The notes: generated by a model not told the origin, from the sequence alone. A stretch of DNA of 64,000 nt from Molanna angustata (GCA_963576475.1 OY754981.1:27132132-27196131), one strand, 5' to 3'; positions 19,831-31,683 are shown, counted from the stretch's first letter. A program made the numbers and translations.

Positions 19831-20640
19831 AAATATACATATTAATAGTATAAACTACTTATTTATTGTTTATTAATTCATATTTGATATAGTAGAAAGC
19901 AATACAAAAATATACATATTAATAGTATAAACTACTTATTTATTGTTTATTAATTCATATTTGATATAGTAGAAAGCAATACAAAAATATACATATTAAT
20001 AGTATAAACTACTTATTTATTGTTTATTAATTCATATTTGATATAGTAGAAAGCAATACAAAAATATACATATTAATAGTATAAACTACTTATTTATTGT
20101 TTATTAATTCATATTTGATATAGTAGAAAGCAATACAAAAATATACATATTAATAGTATAAACTACTTATTTATTGTTTATTAATTCATATTTGATATAG
20201 TAGAAAGCAATACAAAAATATACATATTAATAGTATAAACTACTTATTTATTGTTTATTAATTCATATTTGATATAGTAGAAAGCAATACAAAAATATAC
20301 ATATTAATAGTATAAACTACTTATTTATTGTTTATTAATTCATATTTGATATAGTAGAAAGCAATACAAAAATATACATATTAATAGTATAAACTACTTA
20401 TTTATTGTTTATTAATTCATATTTGATATAGTAGAAAGCAATACAAAAATATACATATTAATAGTATAAACTACTTATTTATTGTTTATTAATTCATATT
20501 TGATATAGTAGAAAGCAATACAAAAATATACATATTAATAGTATAAACTACTTATTTATTGTTTATTAATTCATATTTGATATAGTAGAAAGCAATACAA
20601 AAATATACATATTAATAGTATAAACTACTTATTTATTGTC
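19799..20640. repeat. Tandem array, 77-bp unit, 11 apparently identical copies
   Basis: ATTCATATTTGATATAG recurs every 77 bp from 19799 to 20569, with no difference seen between copies. The first unit begins inside the SINE1 3' end, so each unit contains a piece of SINE tail plus flanking A+T-rich DNA. Perfect homogeneity implies very recent expansion, or an assembly choice of copy number. Confidence 0.97.
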
Positions 20641-20804
20641 ATAAAAAATTGTAAATCAGAAAAATATTTTTTTATTTCATTTATTATTCAACTATTTTTT
20701 CCTCAATTTCTCAAATGGTATCAGAAACATACTATGAGTTTGGCCATGTTTTTTTTATAGCTTACTATGAGAATTTTCGTTTTCTGTACAGCCCAAAATA
20801 TATA

Positions 20805-20910
20805 CTTCTTATTATCTTTCTGTACATAATATAAATACATATATTGTACACTGGCGCGATTATTGCCAATAGGAAAATCTTCCAACCAACCCGATTACTT
20901 TTTATAATAT
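20805..20910 (-). mobile_element. Diverged LINE-A 3' UTR relic
   Basis: GTACATAATATAAATACATA, TTGTACACTGGCG and ATTGCCAATAGG match the 3' UTR of LINE-A at 4100-4170, with mismatches. An even smaller piece (TTATTGCCCGTAGGCAATTTC) lies at 25241-25261. Confidence 0.6.
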
Positions 20911-20914
20911 TGCT

Positions 20915-21045
20915 TCTCGACCAACCAACAGGTTCTATGTTAATTATTTATCTTAAATGCAACCAATACGTCTCCAACGGTAATCGAACTCGGGACCTTT
21001 CGCTCTGGTGGCACATATCTAACCAACTAAGCCACAAAGGCCATA
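20915..21045 (-). mobile_element. SINE1 relic
   Basis: On the - strand, GGCCTTTGTGGCTTAGTTGG (box A) and GAGTTCGATTACC (box B) with family tail pieces. Diverged. Confidence 0.65.
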
Positions 21046-21570
21046 AAGTTTAAAATATAGGTATTAAACTGAGCGCCTGAATTTTTTTTATTTAGTACTG
21101 GTTAGTTTTTCATAGACGTCCATTATTTTTTAATCTGCGATTTCATCTGTCAAATTTTCAAAATGTTTTCACGTTCTGAAAAAAAGGTTTTTTTATTTTT
21201 TTCCTTTCTAGAAAAATAAAATTTTACACTAACTGCGATGTGGAGAGTTTTGTGTTGGCCACAACCCACTCGTATTTTTACAGAGATTTATTGAACAAAT
21301 AGCAAACGGAATATTTAAGCGAATAAATAAATCAAAAACCTCACGACAAGATGTGGGCGGAATAGGCTAACTATATTGCATGTTTTAAAGAGTGATATAT
21401 GAGAAATATTTTGTTATATGTCCGAGTATATTCGATATGATTTATCTATAGACTATCTCATCAAATCGGTACAAATGTGTATTGATAAAAATCATTAGTA
21501 AAAAAATATTTTTGAAATATATCTTGCGATATAGTCCCTTATCCATGTCATCAGACTGCCACCAAAAATA

Positions 21571-21605
<35 letters not shown>

Positions 21606-22749
21606 ATAAAATCTACACATCCGAGTAATGGAATTTAAAATAAAACGTGTTAATGTTGAAAAACTGTTATCTAAATAATTCTGGGTTCCTTACACGAGAA
21701 TTTGTCTGAAGTTTTATTTCAGATAGAAGATCGGTGTCAATTTGATTGTTGATAATTTTATAGAAATAGACCAAGTCTGTGACTCTACGACGGGATGAGA
21801 GACTTTTAATTTTGTAGTGATTAAGGTGACCATTATAGGTATATAAGTTGTGGTTTCGGCAATCGCTTTAGCGCTAATGAATTATTATGGATAGTTTCCT
21901 TGGCAATTAGGTATGTTAAATTGTGGGCCTTAAGATACAAATCAGTCGTGTTATTCAATTGTTTCAAATAAGTATCATTTCTTGGATTGTGCTGAACGCA
22001 TTATGTACCAAGAATCATCCAAGTATTACATATAATATATAAGTTTAGACGAAAATAATTTGTTGAGACTTGTTTCTTTGAAGTTTTTATATCGCTTTAA
22101 CGTCCGGGATTTAGAGTGCGGCCTGATTATCGAGAGTGTGCTAAAATAGATTTAATAATAAAATCGGAAAGTTACGAAGTTAAGTCGAGCGGATGATTCT
22201 GATTTTGTTCATTTTCTCAGATCTGTCATTATGAGCAAACGAGAAAATTCGTTCTATTGTTGGATGAACAATGAGAATGAATCATGATGCAATATTCACA
22301 CATAGAGACAGAACTAACAAATCCAAGACATCTATAAACATGCATATAATCATATCACTTGTTTTGACAATATCACTTTTACGTTACTTACTCAAATAAT
22401 ATCACACAATGTGAGGAAACCAGCGATGTGTATACAGGGTGTGCATTACCTTATAAATATAACATAGGTGTCTTTGTCGCACCTCAAAACCCAAAATTCA
22501 GAATTGGTGGTGAACCTCATTGCTGAATTATGTGTGATGTTATTTTGCCTGTTGTAAACGACATCTAAACATAAAAAACAATTTAAAAAAGTAGGTAGAG
22601 TACTTTTTAAGTGGGTTTCTCGTGATAAGCTCTTCTTTTGGTGTATAATCAGCTGGATTGTGGAATTACTTGGTGATTAAATTTTTCAAACTATGGAAGT
22701 ATTTTTAAGAAAAAACTTTATTTATCTAATATTTTTTTTCATGGTTACA
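21046..22749. other. A+T-rich DNA, no gene seen
   Basis: Contains the recurrent GTGTTGGCCACAACCCACTC motif (21252-21271) and a (TA)n microsatellite (about 21572-21601). No coding signal. Confidence 0.45.
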
Positions 22750-23230
22750 ATCTTTGGATTGGTTTGTACCAAGCACTCCATCTCTACACATACCTGTGTT
22801 GTCTGCCAGCCTCTTTATCTCTTGGTTGCTGCTACGGCGCACATTACTATTCACCTGATCCGTTTAACTGTCTCTAGGACGACCTTTATGGTTTCTGCCA
22901 TCTGTCGTTCCATTTGCGATAGTAACAAGAAGATCCGGATGCCTGATGTTATGGCCTATCCATTTGGATCGTTTTTGGTCAATTCTCTTTAGTAATTTCT
23001 CATTTCTCCGACTCTGCTCACGTCAGTACCACGTCGTTTGGAATGTGCTCTGACCAATGCATCCTAACCATTCGTCTGTATCACCACATTTCTAAGGCAG
23101 CCAGACGTCCAGATTCTCTCTAACGGCTGATAGTCCACGTTTCGCTGCCAAACAACAGCACACTCCAGACAAGAGATTTACTCAGTTCTTTCTAACATTG
23201 AAATCAATTTTAGGTGATTCAATTATCATA
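22750..23230 (-). mobile_element. RTE-like LINE ORF2 fragment, frame-broken
   Basis: The - strand reads LINE C-terminal blocks across several frames: a KLLKRIDQKRSKWIGHNIR-like segment (the RWxGHxxR motif), a GRPR-type block, and an SSNQEIKRLADN tail also found, diverged, at 62660-63180. The + strand ORF over this interval is its antisense shadow. No intact protein. Confidence 0.6.
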
Positions 23231-23511
23231 TATTTTTTGTTGATGGCTACTCTTCCCTGTTGAACTCTTCTTATTATTTCTGCCTCTAAGCGGCCATTTT
23301 GAGATGTTCTTCTGCCCAGATAGATCTAATAATACTTGAAAGAAAATCAATAATAAATTGTCGGTTAAATATTTGATATAACTATAACAATTAACATTTT
23401 TACCTATCTTTGCCTTTGTTGTTTGAATAACATGTTTGAGAATGTAAGTATATATAATTCTTTTAAGGCTGCTCGTATTCGACTTAGATGGTCCTTTTTA
23501 GGAATAATTAT

Positions 23512-23560
23512 AATGAATTTAGCGCCGTTTAATAACACCAGATCATTGCAAGGGCGTTCG
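23512..23560 (-). mobile_element. Tiny LINE 3'-end relic
   Basis: CGCCCTTGCAATGATCTGG and TTAAACGGCGCTAAATT on the - strand match the 3' end of the LINE at 13262-13330. Only the last ~50 bp remain. Confidence 0.6.
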
Positions 23561-23634
23561 TGCTTAATTATTGGGAAGTAGAACAGAGAATTCATTCCAC
23601 TTTATATGTATATGCATGTATAATATAATATACT

Positions 23635-23960
23635 TCTTCCTCCTCGACCTTATGCCAGTTACATTCGTCTTCTACATCCACGTAGACCGATCTTGGGCAG
23701 ATCGCAGGGTTTCCGTAATTGAAGATCTTATAGCGGACTTAAAACAAATTCACTCCATCAGGTCTATGAGTGACCTCTGGATCTTTTACTCTCCACCGTT
23801 ACAACGATCTTCACGAGGTCATCAGGGGCCCTTCTGGCAATGTGGCCAAAATATTGAAGGTTGTGTTTTTAATACATTGATGACTGACTAACGCATTGAT
23901 TGTCTTGGCAGTCCATGTACCGATTCGTCTATCTTTGGTGCTTTTTTTTGGTTATGTATC
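23635..23960 (-). mobile_element. RTE-like LINE ORF2 fragment
   Basis: The - strand reads a FGHIARRAPDDLVK-like block followed by LINE C-terminal sequence in broken frames. A short imperfect duplication (CTTTGGTGCTTTTTTTTGGT twice, about 23935-23982) adjoins it. Confidence 0.55.
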
Positions 23961-24149
23961 TTTGGTGCTTTTTTTTGGTTATGTAATCTTTCAATAACAT
24001 AATCAATCAACCCACCATATTCTTAGCTGAACTATTTCTTTCCCCATGCGATCTGTAGTTTATTAAAATACATAGCCGCAGATTGACGAAAAACTATCCC
24101 TTATTTTATTTTATTTTATTATATATATTTTTTTATTTTATTTTATATC

Positions 24150-24352
24150 ACTTCTCGAGCAACTAACAGATACTAATAGCAATTAAACACGCACCCAATA
24201 ACAAGTTGCCACCTTCAGGAGACTTAGATATTAATCGTCTTACAGATCAAGACTGAAAGCACAATTCAAAACTGTCTACACCTGGAATCGAACCCGGGGC
24301 CTTTGTATACCTAACAGTCAGATCCCTAACCAATTGAGACACGAAGGCCGAC
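24150..24352 (-). mobile_element. SINE1 copy
   Basis: Full-length on the - strand: GCCTTCGTGTCTCAATTGG box A, CGGGTTCGATTCC box B, the body, and a 3' tail merging into TTTTA repeats at 24100-24150. Confidence 0.85.
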
Positions 24353-24804
24353 ATTTCAAACATTTCATTTAATATGGACACGTATAATTTAAATGTAACA
24401 CAAATAATGCATGGGTATATACTTTACAATTCGCAAAAAACAATTAGCTAATATGTGAATTAATTATGCTAAGTTAGAGTTTCTTTTGACTGTGAAAATA
24501 TGTACCTGTAAGCATATTTACTTATCATTTAAAATTTTGTGACCGGAAATGTGTGTACACCTTAGTATTGAATGCGGTCAGGTAGTAAAAATGTTGATTG
24601 AATTTTTCGATTGTAAATATATCACGTAAAATTATTACGCAAAAAAACTCGCTGTTGTTGCTTATATTTTTTTGAAATCCTATTGTATATTTCATGCGTT
24701 TGTGAAATGCAACTTATATGATACATTGCCATTCCAAAATATTTTTTTTTCACGCTTCATTATCACGCGTGTTAAAATAACAATTTACGATATTTTAAAG
24801 GCTG
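24353..24804. other. A+T-rich DNA, no feature seen
   Basis: Nothing recognised. Confidence 0.4.
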
Positions 24805-24940
24805 TTATCTCCAAATGCCACCACTACTAAGGGTCCATATTATCCAATTGTTGTTCCCTTCTGTAGTATTCTTTTAGAGAATAAATATCAGCATTTATAC
24901 TATGACTTAAGGATAATTATAAATTTTGTATGGGCCACTA
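24805..24940 (+). repeat. Interspersed repeat, second copy at 58115
   Basis: Blocks TGCCACCA, CATATTATCCAAT, GTTGTT, TTATACTATGAC and AATTATAAATTTTG occur in the same order and spacing at 58115-58245. No ORF. Possibly the 3' UTR of an unrecognised retroelement. Confidence 0.6.
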
Positions 24941-26001
24941 TACAAAATGACGCAAATCTAGAATCGCGGGATCTTACACTAACTTATGAATTATGGCTCC
25001 TATGAATTCCTTTATTTTGATATTATTATTTTTTTTATTTTCCTTGTCTTGATAAGTCTGTTTTAAAATTATTATTCTCGCTATTGGTTGAAGGAACATG
25101 TTTGTCTGTACCGAATTTACTTGAGGCTTTGGCCGTTTGGAAGAGATTGCCTTGTAGCAATAAACCAGCATTTGTACATTTGATTTTTATAATAATGATA
25201 ATCAAAAAGAAATGATATATAAAAATAAATATTACTTTGACTTATTGCCCGTAGGCAATTTCTACCAGTCCATGAAATGAATAATAAAATGTTTTACCAT
25301 ATGTTTGTTGGTAGATAGGTACTGATTATTTTGATATCGTATTTACTTCAATAAATTCTGTTTGTACTTGAACACGCCTTAGTTCGTCATAAATACATGA
25401 TGTGATTTCATAACGAGAAATAACTTTACCTTATGGAGAATAGAAAACTGAACCAATAACGACCAGCCTAGTTAGGCCCAGAGCATTTTATACTGAACTA
25501 GAAAGTATGCCTCGCAAATAACAAATTTCAAACGGTCTTGTCACAAATGACTGTTAACACAGCATTGGATTTTTTTTAATCCTCACTATCCAAAGGGGTT
25601 ATAGTGGGGAGCTATGAATTCGCATTTTTTAATGTTATTTTTTTATTGCGGATTATCAACTAGTATCATCCTGAGATTGTATTCTGAAAGTTTCATCACA
25701 ATGTATCTGTGTGTATGTATGTACTATGGTCTAGGTACGGCATGTTTATATTTTTTTTTATAGATTATAGACTAAATTACTCATTCGAATCTTTACAAAT
25801 TTGTATGTCTAATATTCGCTTAGACCCCATTAGATTTTGAAGGATACCTGATCAGCCCCCTTTGTGCAGTGACCTGATAGTGAAAAGTATAATTTTGTCC
25901 ACAACCAACTCGTTTTTTCCTACAGCACTTCATGAATAATATTTATATGAAGTTGTTTATATTCGTAATTTCAACTAGTTGCAACTTCGGCCTTACTAAA
26001 T
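24941..26001. other. A+T-rich DNA, small repeat pieces only
   Basis: Holds a tiny LINE-A relic (25241-25261) and the CACAACCAACTCGTTTTTT motif (25900-25918). No gene signal. Confidence 0.4.
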
Positions 26002-26212
26002 CGGCTTTCGTGGCTCGTAGTTGGTTGGATATCCGACTCCTGAGCCAAAATTCCCGAATTCAATTTCCGGTGGAGACCTCGTTTTTGATTGTGTTTTCAG
26101 TCTGGATCTGTGATGCGATAATTATCATAAATTTCCAGATTGTGGCAACTTTTTATTGGGTGCTTACTAAATAAATATTCGACATAATACCTGTTAGTTG
26201 CCCGGGACGCAA
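26002..26212 (+). mobile_element. SINE1 copy
   Basis: TTTCGTGGCTCGTAGTTGG head, diverged box B (AATTCAATTTCC), conserved CAGTCTGGATCTGTGATGCG body and a terminal TGTTAGTTGCCCGGGA block. Confidence 0.85.
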
Positions 26213-26337
26213 ATAATTCTTACAACACAAGTCGCGTGAACGATAAAAGGCCCGATGTAATAAGCTCAATTGTTTCGGAAAAGGCAATCATTGAAAAAAA
26301 ACTTGTTTATATTATAAAAACTATTTATATTTTAAGA

Positions 26338-26450
26338 ATTTTTTAACATCTCAATAGAGACGAAGTTGAAGGACCTCATGGTACTTACAGGATTTACGAT
26401 CTGTCTGGTTTACGTGATCGCTTTATGCGCTTGCGCAACGTTCACCAATT
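26338..26450 (-). repeat. Interspersed repeat with GTTGCGCAAGCGCAT head
   Basis: Reverse-complement copy of 1753-1882. See that entry. Confidence 0.6.
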
Positions 26451-27290
26451 TTGCCTTCTTATTGAGTTCCTTTGTCAATACAATTTTGAAAGTTCTATAT
26501 ATTTTAGTAATGAGAATCTGATCGTTTGAAAATAAGCTGTTTTTACTATCGCCATCTATGAAGTAACGAAGAAACCTTTTTGTAACACCATCTATTGAGA
26601 AGTTGGGTGTTTTTGTAAACAATGAAAGCAACAGTCCTCATACCCCTAACCTCACCAGAAATATATTTTCATTTTTGGCTCGTTTACATACTTGTACCAA
26701 TATAATATTTTTAAATGGAATATTTTTCAAAACTATTATATCGCTTCATATTACATCGTAAACCATAACTGTTGACCAATATTTTGCAAATTTCTATGTA
26801 CAGTTGGTGATTCGTAATAACATGGTATAAAATTCACAGTTAAGAAAATACATCCGACCGATTCAAAACATCCACAGCCGATTTAACAATAATATATTGA
26901 AATACCAGCGATTAGTATTCAGTAGAATTGCTTCGTACGGGACTACGCGACACAATTGCAGATGATAATGGTCAAATTGAAACACTCATTGTGGCTATAG
27001 ATGGTATTTAACTTGGACAACAAAGAACCCGTGAGAGTGGGAAACATACATCACACAAAGAGACACGTCTCTGGACCTTTACATAACAGAAGATTAGTAG
27101 TCAACGATGCTTTTCACGAGATGTTTCATAATATTTATTTGATGTTAAAAGTGTGGTCATATGTAACGTGACGAACTATTCAAATTGGACCGTTAAAGGT
27201 TTTGCTAATTTGGACAGATTTCATGTGTAATATTATCCGTTATAGTCTATTTTAACTGTTTTAATAAATTATTTTAAATAAGTAAAAAAA
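26451..27290. other. A+T-rich DNA, no feature seen
   Basis: Short ORFs only. A slightly G+C-richer patch at 26930-27090 has no recognisable product. Confidence 0.4.
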
Positions 27291-27466
27291 AACAAATATT
27301 AACTTTTTTCCACTTCTAAAATTTGACTTTTAATTGACGCGTTCCGCTCAAAGAGCATCTGCAGAATGGTTCTGTAGATGACCATTCTGTAAATGCTCAT
27401 TGAACGAAACGCGTCAGTGATCAAATATATTTAGAATAGAAGTGGAAAAAATTTAAAAATTTGTTT
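27291..27466. mobile_element. Fold-back MITE-like element
   Basis: The two halves are imperfect inverted copies. Left arm blocks TTTTTTCCACTTCT, GACGCGTT, GAGCAT and CAGAATGGT recur complemented in the right arm as ACCATTCTG, ATGCTC, AACGCGTC and AGAAGTGGAAAAAA. The centre is near 27383. No transposase and no clear target duplication. Confidence 0.65.
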
Positions 27467-27624
27467 TATTTTTATTTATATTAGGTAAGTAATTTAATAT
27501 AAGTGATAGTGAAATTCCATCCTGAATTTTCAGTCAGATATTAGAAATATTTTAACTGTGTTATTTCGTTAAAAATGCCATTCATAGTAAATATTATCGC
27601 AAAAATTAATTTTACAATAACATT

Positions 27625-28260
27625 TATTTATTTTATTTATTTATTTATTATATAAAATACAATTTTCCTTAAATCTAGTAACAAAAAAAAATTTTTTTTA
27701 ATACAATATAATATATTTAACTTAGGTTACATAATAGTTACCAGATATTTTACTATTGTCATAAACTGCCTCACTAGGTGAAACCTGTTCTGAGACAGTG
27801 TATAGATGTCTTATTAGTTTTCAGTTTTGGTTAATAACTATGGGAGTATTTTCAGAGTTCAGGTGATTAATTTATTTTTAATATAGTCTCTGCCCTTTTT
27901 TTTAATCCAAATTTTAATGTCTCTCTTAAATATTTTCAAGTTACTGTTTTGTCTAAGTGTTAAAGGTAGTTCGTTGTATAATTTTACTCCAAAATACAGG
28001 AAATTTCTTTGTCCAAAAGTTGTCTTGAGTCTAGGTATTAGAAGTTTAGCCTGTTCGGTCTGTCTAGTTGGTCTAAATGTTTGCGTAGAGTCAAGTTTGT
28101 CTATGTTTTTATATATGTATGTACAAGCGTTCTTTGCATATAATTGTGATATGTTTAGTATATTAAAGTCATTAAATAATGCGTCGGATGGAGTGCGGAT
28201 TGGTACCTTGTAGATTATCTTTAAAACGGATTTTTGTAGTTTTATATTTTTAGTAATCTA
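27625..28260 (-). mobile_element. LINE-B 3' fragment
   Basis: The - strand reads the end of a LINE ORF2: TRQTEQAKLLIPRLKTTFGQ, then RNFLYFGVKLYNELPLTLR and NLKIFKRDIKIWI, matching the FxxxxxxxYNxLPxxIR..FKxxLKxxL signature. A 3' UTR and a (TAAA)n-type tail at 27630-27650 follow. The 3' UTR block CCTCACTAGGTGAAACCTGT recurs diverged at 52640-52665. 5'-truncated. Confidence 0.75.
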
Positions 28261-28370
28261 CATGCATTATTTTGTAGATGCTTTGCAAATATTAATTTTA
28301 AAATATGATTCACCTGACTTATAATAATCTATTGCCACTATTTTTTTATTTATTTTTTATGAAGAATGTA

Positions 28371-28511
28371 TGCCCTTGTAGTAAGTACATATACATCCTC
28401 ATACATTTCCTAAATTAAGCATATACTTGTGCTATAGGTGAACGAAATCGATCATGGTAGGACTGAACTCGCGACCACTGCATTACTAACCGCTCTGCCA
28501 CCACCCATCTG
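28371..28511 (-). mobile_element. SINE2 copy
   Basis: On the - strand, a tRNA-like head (TGGCAGAGCGGTTAGTAATG, GCGAGTTCAGTCCTACC) and the tail CACAAGTATATGCTTAATTTA shared with 40258-40395. Confidence 0.7.
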
Positions 28512-29461
28512 AAATTTATCAATGTTTGTTCTATTATGAAACATTGCTGTTAAGGTATCAAAAGTCTCGTGTTTATATTTGGGTTGTTTTATTCAATTTA
28601 CATCAAAACTCCGATCATATTAGGTTCTCTGTAGATTCTCTCATTCTATCAATGTGAAATCAGGAAAAATTGTTGAAACCCTTCCATGAAAATTTACTTC
28701 CCCATGGTGATTCGCTTGTACGTTTAGGTCTGAGTTATATTAAAGTAGGAACTTGATAACCCATCTGGCATATTATGTACTATCCGGCTTATCCATCATT
28801 TGTCTTCAATAGATCTCTACATTTCAAAATGCCGAGAAACAATTTCACGGATGTGTTGCTTATCTGGAATTGTAGATTATACAATCTACATCGCTACTTG
28901 CACATATGTATATAATTGTTCAGCCAAGTGTTTGGTATAAATGGCGGCCGTCTGTTTTATCAATCAGTTTAATTCCAGTGCGGGGCCTTACTTTAATGAA
29001 TGGAACGAAAGCCATTGCAGTTAAAGCAATAATAATAACAATAATAATTGATGGAAATGAATGGATACGTGACGCAACACAACTATGGGCCTCCGACCTT
29101 TCGCTAAATGCCAATTCCATGACTTTGTACATTAAACATGAGGTTGGGTTTATTAAACTTGGTACTTACCTATTTTGTGTAGTAACTAGATAGTATTAAT
29201 AGCTGAAAATGTATATCTGTAACTTGACCAGTCAGTTTATTTACCTACACATTCATTTTATCCAAGGTTCATAACCAGTATATTATTGATATCAAACTAT
29301 TTGTAGTTTATTAACATTGGAACTGCAAAGTCTTTCTTGCAGTGATATCTTCGGTGCTTACAATATTTCGTTTATGTATCTATATTCTATTAATTTAATT
29401 TATGTACAAAATAATGAGACGACAAAATAATTGTGTGGAATGGATGGTTGAGATTTAGATC
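28512..29461. other. A+T-rich DNA, no feature seen
   Basis: Short overlapping ORFs on both strands near 28906-29193 show no family motif. Confidence 0.4.
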
Positions 29462-29632
29462 GTGTCGAAAGTCCTATGTGATCCAAACATGCCAACAATG
29501 ATGAAAGAAAATGTGTACCAGACAAATGTCAGATCGGTACTTCTCTATGGCTCCAAATGCTCGACAATATATGATTCCTACTCTAGGCAACTGGAAACTT
29601 CTGAAATGCATATGCTAAGATTGGCAGCTGAA
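29462..29632 (+). mobile_element. RTE-like LINE RT fragment
   Basis: Reads VLCDPNMPTMMKENVYQTNV, RSVLLYGSKC and EMHMLRLAAEV in one frame. This is the segment of RTE/CR1-like ORF2 between RT and C-terminus (consensus VYxTxVRPxLLYGxE, then EMxxLR). The downstream part of the open frame (to 29884) no longer matches and includes - strand LINE-like sequence. A small mosaic relic. Confidence 0.7.
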
Positions 29633-29924
29633 GTGTCCTTACTTCTCTCTTTTTCTTGCCGCTCTATTCCGGTTCATCCTTGTACGTATGCGCCAGGATC
29701 TTCTGTCCTGAGGTATAACAACGGGAACACCCAGAGCCGCCAGCTCCTCAATACTGGACACCATGTCACTGGGGGTCTGCCTCTACCCCTAGGTCTAGCT
29801 GGACGCAGATCACCAGATCAGAATTGTAAACTAAGCAATCTACATGTATCCTCCTCGGTTTACATCTATAGAAAGACCAAATAATTAATAGTGAAAATAT
29901 GTTTTACTCAATATTACAATGTAA

Positions 29925-30200
29925 AATTATAATTCCACTTTTTTTTGCAATTTTCGTTCAAACGTTTTTGGACGTTAACCGTCCATCTTCCTTCAGTATC
30001 ATAATGTGACGCAAGCAATATTGTAAGTGTCATCTGAGTGACAAGTGTAAGGTGTAAGCGAGGTGGGTGTGGTGGGGGGAGGTGTATTGATAATGTGCGG
30101 TTTATATAAATGTTTTTAATTATATTCATTATTGCTGAATGTACTGGAGGAATCCAAATATTAACTAAATTTGTATTGTTCTTCTGTGTGACCACTAACG
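29925..30200 (-). mobile_element. PLE 3'-end relic (PLE-B)
   Basis: On the - strand a proline-rich PLE-like C-terminus (HLPPPHPPRLHL) is followed by a hammerhead-like block: CTGAAGG, hairpin GGACG-GTTAA-CGTCC, AAAAACG, then a CGTT-TG-AACG hairpin. After it come GTGGAATTATAATTTTAC and ACATTGTAATATTG, resembling the 3' end of the PLE at 11306-11350. The core is degenerate (extra bases in the CUGANGA box, A in place of G12). Confidence 0.5.
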
Positions 30201-30204
30201 ACCA

Positions 30205-30815
30205 TTACGGCTGACAAGACCTGTTGAATATAGTCGGTAGATTAATAAAAAAATGTAGGAACATACCTGTTTATGATAGTTTTTTTTCATAAAATACTAT
30301 GCAATTAAAGATGAATTAAAGCAGATAAAAGAATTTAAAAAATTTAAACATAAATTAAAATTGCACTTAACTTTCTAAAATAGTAGTTTTCGATTTTGTT
30401 GTTTTGATTTGTTTCAATTTCCAGTATTTTCTTTTTTTATTTTTGAATATGTGTTTTGATATATTTGAATCGTCTATAATTCTATATTACTCATTTTTCT
30501 ATTATTTTCATGTTTTTCTTTTTTTTTGTTTGAATATGTATTCTGATATGTTTTCTAATTTGAGTACCTATTCTTCTTTTTTATTTATTTTCAACCTTTT
30601 TATGATGTTTATTTGATTTTTTTTTTGTTCATGTATGATTTGATTTAATTACTTTTACTTTTATGTTGACTTTGCTTTGTATTGATATTTTTTATTTTGT
30701 TATAAGTGCTTCCCTCATCAAGCACAAGATTGTAATCTTTTTGATGAGGTACTGCAGGGAAAAATATGTAAGAATATTATTACTAGTGAATTTATATATT
30801 GATTTGTATTATAAA
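30205..30815. other. T-rich DNA, no feature seen
   Basis: The T-rich ORFs here are low complexity. Confidence 0.4.
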
Positions 30816-30819
30816 ATAT
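30816..30819. repeat. Target-site duplication, left (ATAT)
   Basis: ATAT directly precedes the 5' LTR and is repeated at 36909-36912 after the 3' LTR. Confidence 0.85.
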
Positions 30820-31681
30820 TGATACCGACCGACGTGACAGAGTGTGCTCAACACCAATGTTCGGTGACGAGACACCTCACCGCAACACCAATGTCGCGGT
30901 GACATGTTAAAAATGTACAGCTCAGCCAATAGGAACGCCGGGGCGATTAACCAATCACAGCACGCCGGCGATCGACTGGTACCTACTCGGCGACGGACCG
31001 GTGGGCTGATTAAGATGAGACCGGTTTTCGCACCGGCGGTCAGTTATTGTGGAGAAGTCGTCGGTGGTAGAGGAGGTTGTTGTTAGAGAGAGGTACGTGC
31101 GCACGGCGGTGGTAATACCAGGAAGACAACGAGAAGAATACCGGAGGCGGAGACGACGAGAAAGTAAAGAGTGGTGATCAGTGAGTTGGCGAAGAGACTT
31201 TTGTTTTATTGAACTTCTGCGAACTGGTGAATTTCTTTGTGTTATTATGTTACGGACCTTTATCAGCGAAAATTATTTTTTTTTACTGTGAACTTTTATC
31301 AATTGACATTTTTTTTATCTGGAGTTTCGTTTTTTTTTCTTTGTGTTTAAATTTATTTGTGTTCTTTTGTTGTGGACGTCGAAGCTGACCAATATTTAAT
31401 TTTTTACTGTGAACTTTTATCAATTGACATTTTTTTATCTGGAGTTTCGTTTTTTTTGTGTGTTATTCTGTTGTGGACGTCGAAGCTGACCAATTTTTGT
31501 AACTGAGAACTTTTATCAATTGACATTTGTTTTTTTTTTTGGAGTTTTGTTGTTTCTCTGTATTTGAATGCTTTGTGAAATCCGAATAAATATCGTGTGT
31601 GAACCTGAATTGGTGTTTGTTGGCGAACGCCCTCCCCCTTTTAAGCACCTCTTGACCGACCTCTAAGGAGGCCCGGTATCA
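30820..31681 (+). repeat. 5' LTR
   Basis: Begins TGATACCG and ends CGGTATCA, a perfect 8-bp terminal inverted repeat with TG..CA ends. Two CCAAT boxes lie at 30926-30930 and 30951-30955. An initiator-like TCAGTT lies at 31040-31045 and a polyadenylation signal AATAAA at 31585-31590, followed by GT-rich sequence. This implies a long R region if those signals are used. Three imperfect direct copies of an AACTTTTATCAATTGACATT block start at 31291, 31412 and 31508. Confidence 0.95.
31040..31045 (+). promoter_or_regulatory. Initiator-like TCAGTT in the 5' LTR
   Basis: Matches the arthropod Inr consensus TCAGT and lies downstream of two CCAAT boxes. No convincing TATA box is present. Start at 31042 is inferred. 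Confidence 0.4.
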
Positions 31682-31683
31682 AT

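Noticed and set aside
19799..20640. CRISPR-like array
   Set aside because: The whole 77-bp unit is repeated without distinct spacers, in eukaryotic DNA.
22693..22992. 99-aa + strand ORF
   Set aside because: Antisense shadow of a - strand LINE fragment.
30404..30616. Phe/Tyr-rich 70-aa ORF resembling a membrane protein
   Set aside because: Arises from T-rich low-complexity DNA.
30904..31086. 60-aa ORF in the LTR, repeated at 36131
   Set aside because: Lies in the U3/R part of both LTRs; no known LTR protein matches and the two copies are identical because the LTRs are.
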